A DNA stretch of 18,732 bases from Peptostreptococcaceae bacterium (GTDB lineage: Bacteria; Bacillota_A; Clostridia; Peptostreptococcales; Acidaminobacteraceae): contig JABXKX010000370.1 in NCBI GenBank assembly GCA_013619035.1, forward strand, positions 1 to 18,732, read 5' to 3'. Each line of letters starts with the position of its first letter. Within the stretch, counting starts at the first letter, position 1. This document shows, piece by piece, positions 15,563 through 18,732 of this stretch. The notes beneath the pieces are model-generated. The model was not told where the DNA came from. It made no database searches and was given only the letters and a program-made list of their open reading frames with translations. The position numbers were made by a program, and so were the translations under genes.

Positions 15563-18500
15563 ATGAAAAAGCTGATTATAATGTTAATGATGATATGTTT
15601 TTTATCATTTAGTTATGCTGAAGAATCAGAAGAAATGATTATGGTAGAATTAACAGATGGTACTTATGAAACGAGACCTGTGTCCCAGTATGTTTCAAAT
15701 GAGATAGGACTAAAGATGTTATCTGTTATGTCTGATGCAGAAAAAGCAGTCATTAATGCAACCTTTGATACTGAAATTATTAGAGCGGCAACTATTGTTC
15801 CATTAAAAATGGAAGTTACTGGACAAACCAGTACCTACGATAGTTGGCGCTTTTCTTATGTGCATGCAAATGATATATTATCCAATCTTGAGACTGATAT
15901 TGCTGGTAGTCCGGTAAGAGTTGCTGTAATTGATTCTGGTATCAATACAAACTTATTAGGAGAAATTGATATAGTATCGGGTAAAAACTTTTCAGGTGGT
16001 TTAGAAACTGATTATGATGATGGTTATGGACATGGCTCACATGTGGCTGGAATTATTGGTGCAAAATTATCAGGAGATGATATAGATGGTATTGCTCCTG
16101 GTATTGATATTGTACCGATAAAAGTATTTAGTGATACTGGTTTTGGTACAACAGAAACATTAATTGCTGGACTTGAATATGCCATTTCTGATGAAGCGGA
16201 TGTAGATGTCATCAATATGAGTTTGAGTTATGGTGGAACCAATTCAATTATAGAAAATTTAATTGCTCTAGCTGAAGATAAAGGCATTGTTGTTGTTGCG
16301 GCAACGGCAAATAGCAGTAATTTATGGTTGAATACTTCTGATTATAATAATATGAATATAGAAAATAATGGACCAACACAGACCTTTAATATTGTCACTT
16401 ATCCAGCAGCATTTGAGACCGTATTGGCAGTTGGATCGGTTACAAAACATTCAACCGAAAACAAGGTGGGGATATCAGACTTTTCTAATGTAGCAGGCGA
16501 AAGAGACGGCATCAATACAGTCGTTGATGTGGTTGCACCAGGACAAGGGATTGTCAGTTGGAATGAATTAGATGACACGACTGAAATTATGTCAGGTACG
16601 TCTATGGCAACACCTCATGTAGCGGCATTAGCAGCACTTATAAAAAATGAATATCCAGATTTAACAGCTCCCCAAATCAGAACCTTGATTCGTGAGACTG
16701 CTTATAATCCAGGTATTGAATTTCCTACAGGTATAAAAAAAGCGGATGAAACAGATTTGACAGAATCTGAAATAGTAGGACAAGGATTAATGGATGTATA
16801 CAAGGCATATCATTTTTCTCCAGTTCTTGAAATGACACTATCAGATACAGATTTTACATTTGATTATGAGACCCTTGAATATAATTTGACCGTACCATAT
16901 CAAACACCTTCAATTAATATGTCTGGGACAGTATTATCTGGTTCTACATTATTACTTGATGGTGAAGTCATTGATAATCTTAATCAAAATATTACGATTG
17001 ATTCTGATGTAACAACTAAGACACTTATTGCAACTTTTGGAATATACTCAAAAACATATAGAATAACTATTACCAGAGACTTACCAATATTGGATACAGC
17101 AACTTTTAGTGATATTGATGGAGAGATATCAACAACATTCGATAAAACTATATTAAATCAAAATATTTTGTTTGATGCTACTGTTGATGATGTAACAATG
17201 GACCTCTTATCACTGAATACGATTATTAAAATAGATGGTGAAGTAACATCAACAAAACCATTTGATATTTCTGCTGGTGCTGTGACAACAGTAATAGAAG
17301 TTATATCTGATGATGATGATGATTCAAGAAAATCAACCTATACGTTTAGACTTGAAAAGGATAATGATACTGTTTCTTTAAGTGAGATAACATTTATGGG
17401 AGCTCCAATAACTGATTTTAATCAAAGCGTAATATCATATGACCTTGGAACGGTTTCATATGATGCAGTCTTAGCAGCTTCAGGTGCTAAAATAACAGAG
17501 AGTTCTATTGTTAAATACTCTGTTAATGGAGAAATATATGAATCATCTGCTGATTTTTCTGGCGGACATTTATCGATACCAGAAGAAACCAGTACGATCG
17601 ATATAAAAGTTACGAATATTGATGATTCGTATAAAATTTATCGTCTGACTTTTGTTAGAGATGATGGTGTTGATTTGGATGCTTTAGATATCACACCTAT
17701 GATCAATACAACTGAACAAACAACCACTGAATATACGGATTTATCAGCGATTTCTCAAGATGTTTTATATACAGAAAACAAAGTGAAATTGATTCCAACA
17801 CTCGAAGATGGTGGTGGTAGAGTTTCCTATAAAATTGGTAGTTCAGAGTTTACAACGACCAATACCCTAGAGTTAGAGCTGGGGATAAATAATATTGTGA
17901 TTAGAGTCGAAAATGGGATCTTAGGCGAAGCTGATTATACGACAAGAGATTATAACCTTACGATTAATCGATCTGGTAGTGCGGATGTTTCCGGTATCAA
18001 TTTAACGGCCTATAGTGATGATACAACGGTCATACCACTGTATACATCATACGCTTATGATAGTGAGACCAATAACTATACATTAGAAATTTCAGATGTT
18101 TTAGATCATTTGAAATTTGATGTGAGTCCAGTAGAAGCAACATCCGTTTCATCGATAAAAGTAGATTCCGATGCAACTCAAACATTTGATGCAACGGTAA
18201 ATATTACGTTATCATCAGGTGATCATGTCGTTATTGTTAAAAATGAATTTGGTACCTTTGGACAATTGGATTACTTGATTAAAACCTATACGTATTATAT
18301 TAAAGTAGTAAGTGGTACTGAACTTTCGAGTATATATCTGAAAGCAGATGATACGGATCTTTTGACTTTTGATCCAGAGAATACAACTTATGACTTAGTC
18401 GCATTGACTGCTACAACTCAGTTAAAGTTTAAAGCCGTTAAAGCAAATACAACTTATGGTGAGATGATATTAACAGTAGATGGTGCAACAACGGACCCTG

Positions 18501-18732
18501 TTACAATTGACTCTTATTTAGATGGCAGTGAACAACTTATTGATTTTGATGTACCAGCAGTTATAACACTGGTTATAGAAAGTCCTATTGCTTCTGAAAA
18601 CAAGACTTATACATTTAATATCACTGAAAGGGCGATTAGTAGTGATAGTACTTTAAGTGGTTTGAGTGTCAGTGGTCATTTAATATCACCTACTTTTAAT
18701 TCAGATACTCTTAGTTATAATTTGAGTGTTTC
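15563..18732 (+). CDS. Second giant subtilisin-like (S8) surface protease, 3' end outside window
   Basis: An open frame of 1056 codons runs off the right edge with no stop. Signal peptide about 1-19 (KK, MLMMICFLSFSYA); short pro-region; S8 domain about 100-420 with Asp124 (AVIDSG), His157 (HGSHVAG), oxyanion Asn250 and Ser347 (GTSMATP). The oxyanion segment reads ATAN instead of the usual (A/S)GN. Tandem cadherin-like beta-sandwich modules follow from about residue 425 to the window edge, the last opening with LSVSGHL. It is clearly a paralogue of the 7997-12517 protease: same pro-region motif (DGT.E.RP(V/I)S), the stretch KLSGDDIDG(I/V)APG(I/V)DI, and the same NLWL insert after the oxyanion Asn. 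Whether it ends in SLH domains cannot be seen. AAGGAGAGG (15551-15559) precedes the ATG, 10 bases after the MBL gene, suggesting cotranscription. Confidence 0.9.
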   Translation, partial: MKKLIIMLMMICFLSFSYAEESEEMIMVELTDGTYETRPVSQYVSNEIGLKMLSVMSDAEKAVINATFDTEIIRAATIVPLKMEVTGQTSTYDSWRFSYVHANDILSNLETDIAGSPVRVAVIDSGINTNLLGEIDIVSGKNFSGGLETDYDDGYGHGSHVAGIIGAKLSGDDIDGIAPGIDIVPIKVFSDTGFGTTETLIAGLEYAISDEADVDVINMSLSYGGTNSIIENLIALAEDKGIVVVAATANSSNLWLNTSDYNNMNIENNGPTQTFNIVTYPAAFETVLAVGSVTKHSTENKVGISDFSNVAGERDGINTVVDVVAPGQGIVSWNELDDTTEIMSGTSMATPHVAALAALIKNEYPDLTAPQIRTLIRETAYNPGIEFPTGIKKADETDLTESEIVGQGLMDVYKAYHFSPVLEMTLSDTDFTFDYETLEYNLTVPYQTPSINMSGTVLSGSTLLLDGEVIDNLNQNITIDSDVTTKTLIATFGIYSKTYRITITRDLPILDTATFSDIDGEISTTFDKTILNQNILFDATVDDVTMDLLSLNTIIKIDGEVTSTKPFDISAGAVTTVIEVISDDDDDSRKSTYTFRLEKDNDTVSLSEITFMGAPITDFNQSVISYDLGTVSYDAVLAASGAKITESSIVKYSVNGEIYESSADFSGGHLSIPEETSTIDIKVTNIDDSYKIYRLTFVRDDGVDLDALDITPMINTTEQTTTEYTDLSAISQDVLYTENKVKLIPTLEDGGGRVSYKIGSSEFTTTNTLELELGINNIVIRVENGILGEADYTTRDYNLTINRSGSADVSGINLTAYSDDTTVIPLYTSYAYDSETNNYTLEISDVLDHLKFDVSPVEATSVSSIKVDSDATQTFDATVNITLSSGDHVVIVKNEFGTFGQLDYLIKTYTYYIKVVSGTELSSIYLKADDTDLLTFDPENTTYDLVALTATTQLKFKAVKANTTYGEMILTVDGATTDPVTIDSYLDGSEQLIDFDVPAVITLVIESPIASENKTYTFNITERAISSDSTLSGLSVSGHLISPTFNSDTLSYNLSV

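Overview
The window looks like AT-rich Bacillota (Firmicutes) DNA, probably from a peptide- or amino-acid-fermenting clostridium or relative. The grounds are low G+C, strong AGGAGG-type ribosome binding sites, Rho-independent terminators with long T runs, lipobox and signal-peptide proteins of Gram-positive type, and S-layer homology (SLH) domains. The genus cannot be named from this sequence. No rRNA, tRNA, CRISPR array, insertion sequence or prophage gene is visible.

Region 1 (1-7051) is a polyamine energy module. After the tail of an RsiV/DUF3298-type gene and a shared terminator comes a leftward Lrp/AsnC-family regulator. Facing it is a five-gene rightward cluster: a sodium:solute symporter, putrescine carbamoyltransferase, agmatine deiminase, an agmatine/putrescine-type antiporter and carbamate kinase. 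Together the enzymes would turn agmatine into putrescine, NH3, CO2 and one ATP, with the antiporter exchanging product for substrate. The symporter, the Lrp-type regulator and an altered substrate loop in the carbamoyltransferase differ from the textbook enterococcal/lactococcal arrangement. The intergenic region between regulator and cluster holds two promoter-like sites with palindromes and a leader able to form hairpins.

Region 2 (7052-7996) holds a structured stretch ending in a strong terminator, which has two alternative pairings for its 3' arm and may be a small RNA. It is followed by a small DUF2569-type membrane protein gene and a hairpin/T-run just upstream of the next gene.

Region 3 (7997-18732) is about cell-surface proteolysis. 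A 1506-residue secreted subtilisin-like protease carries about seven cadherin-like beta-sandwich modules, a Pro/Ser/Gly linker and three SLH domains. Converging on it is an M29 metallo-aminopeptidase gene. Next comes a rightward operon of a small lipoprotein, a GNAT acetyltransferase and a metallo-beta-lactamase-fold hydrolase (4-base overlap). It appears to continue into a second giant subtilase, paralogous to the first, that runs off the right edge. Secreted proteolysis, an aminopeptidase and an ATP-yielding agmatine pathway together fit a proteolytic, amino-acid-using lifestyle; that link is inference.
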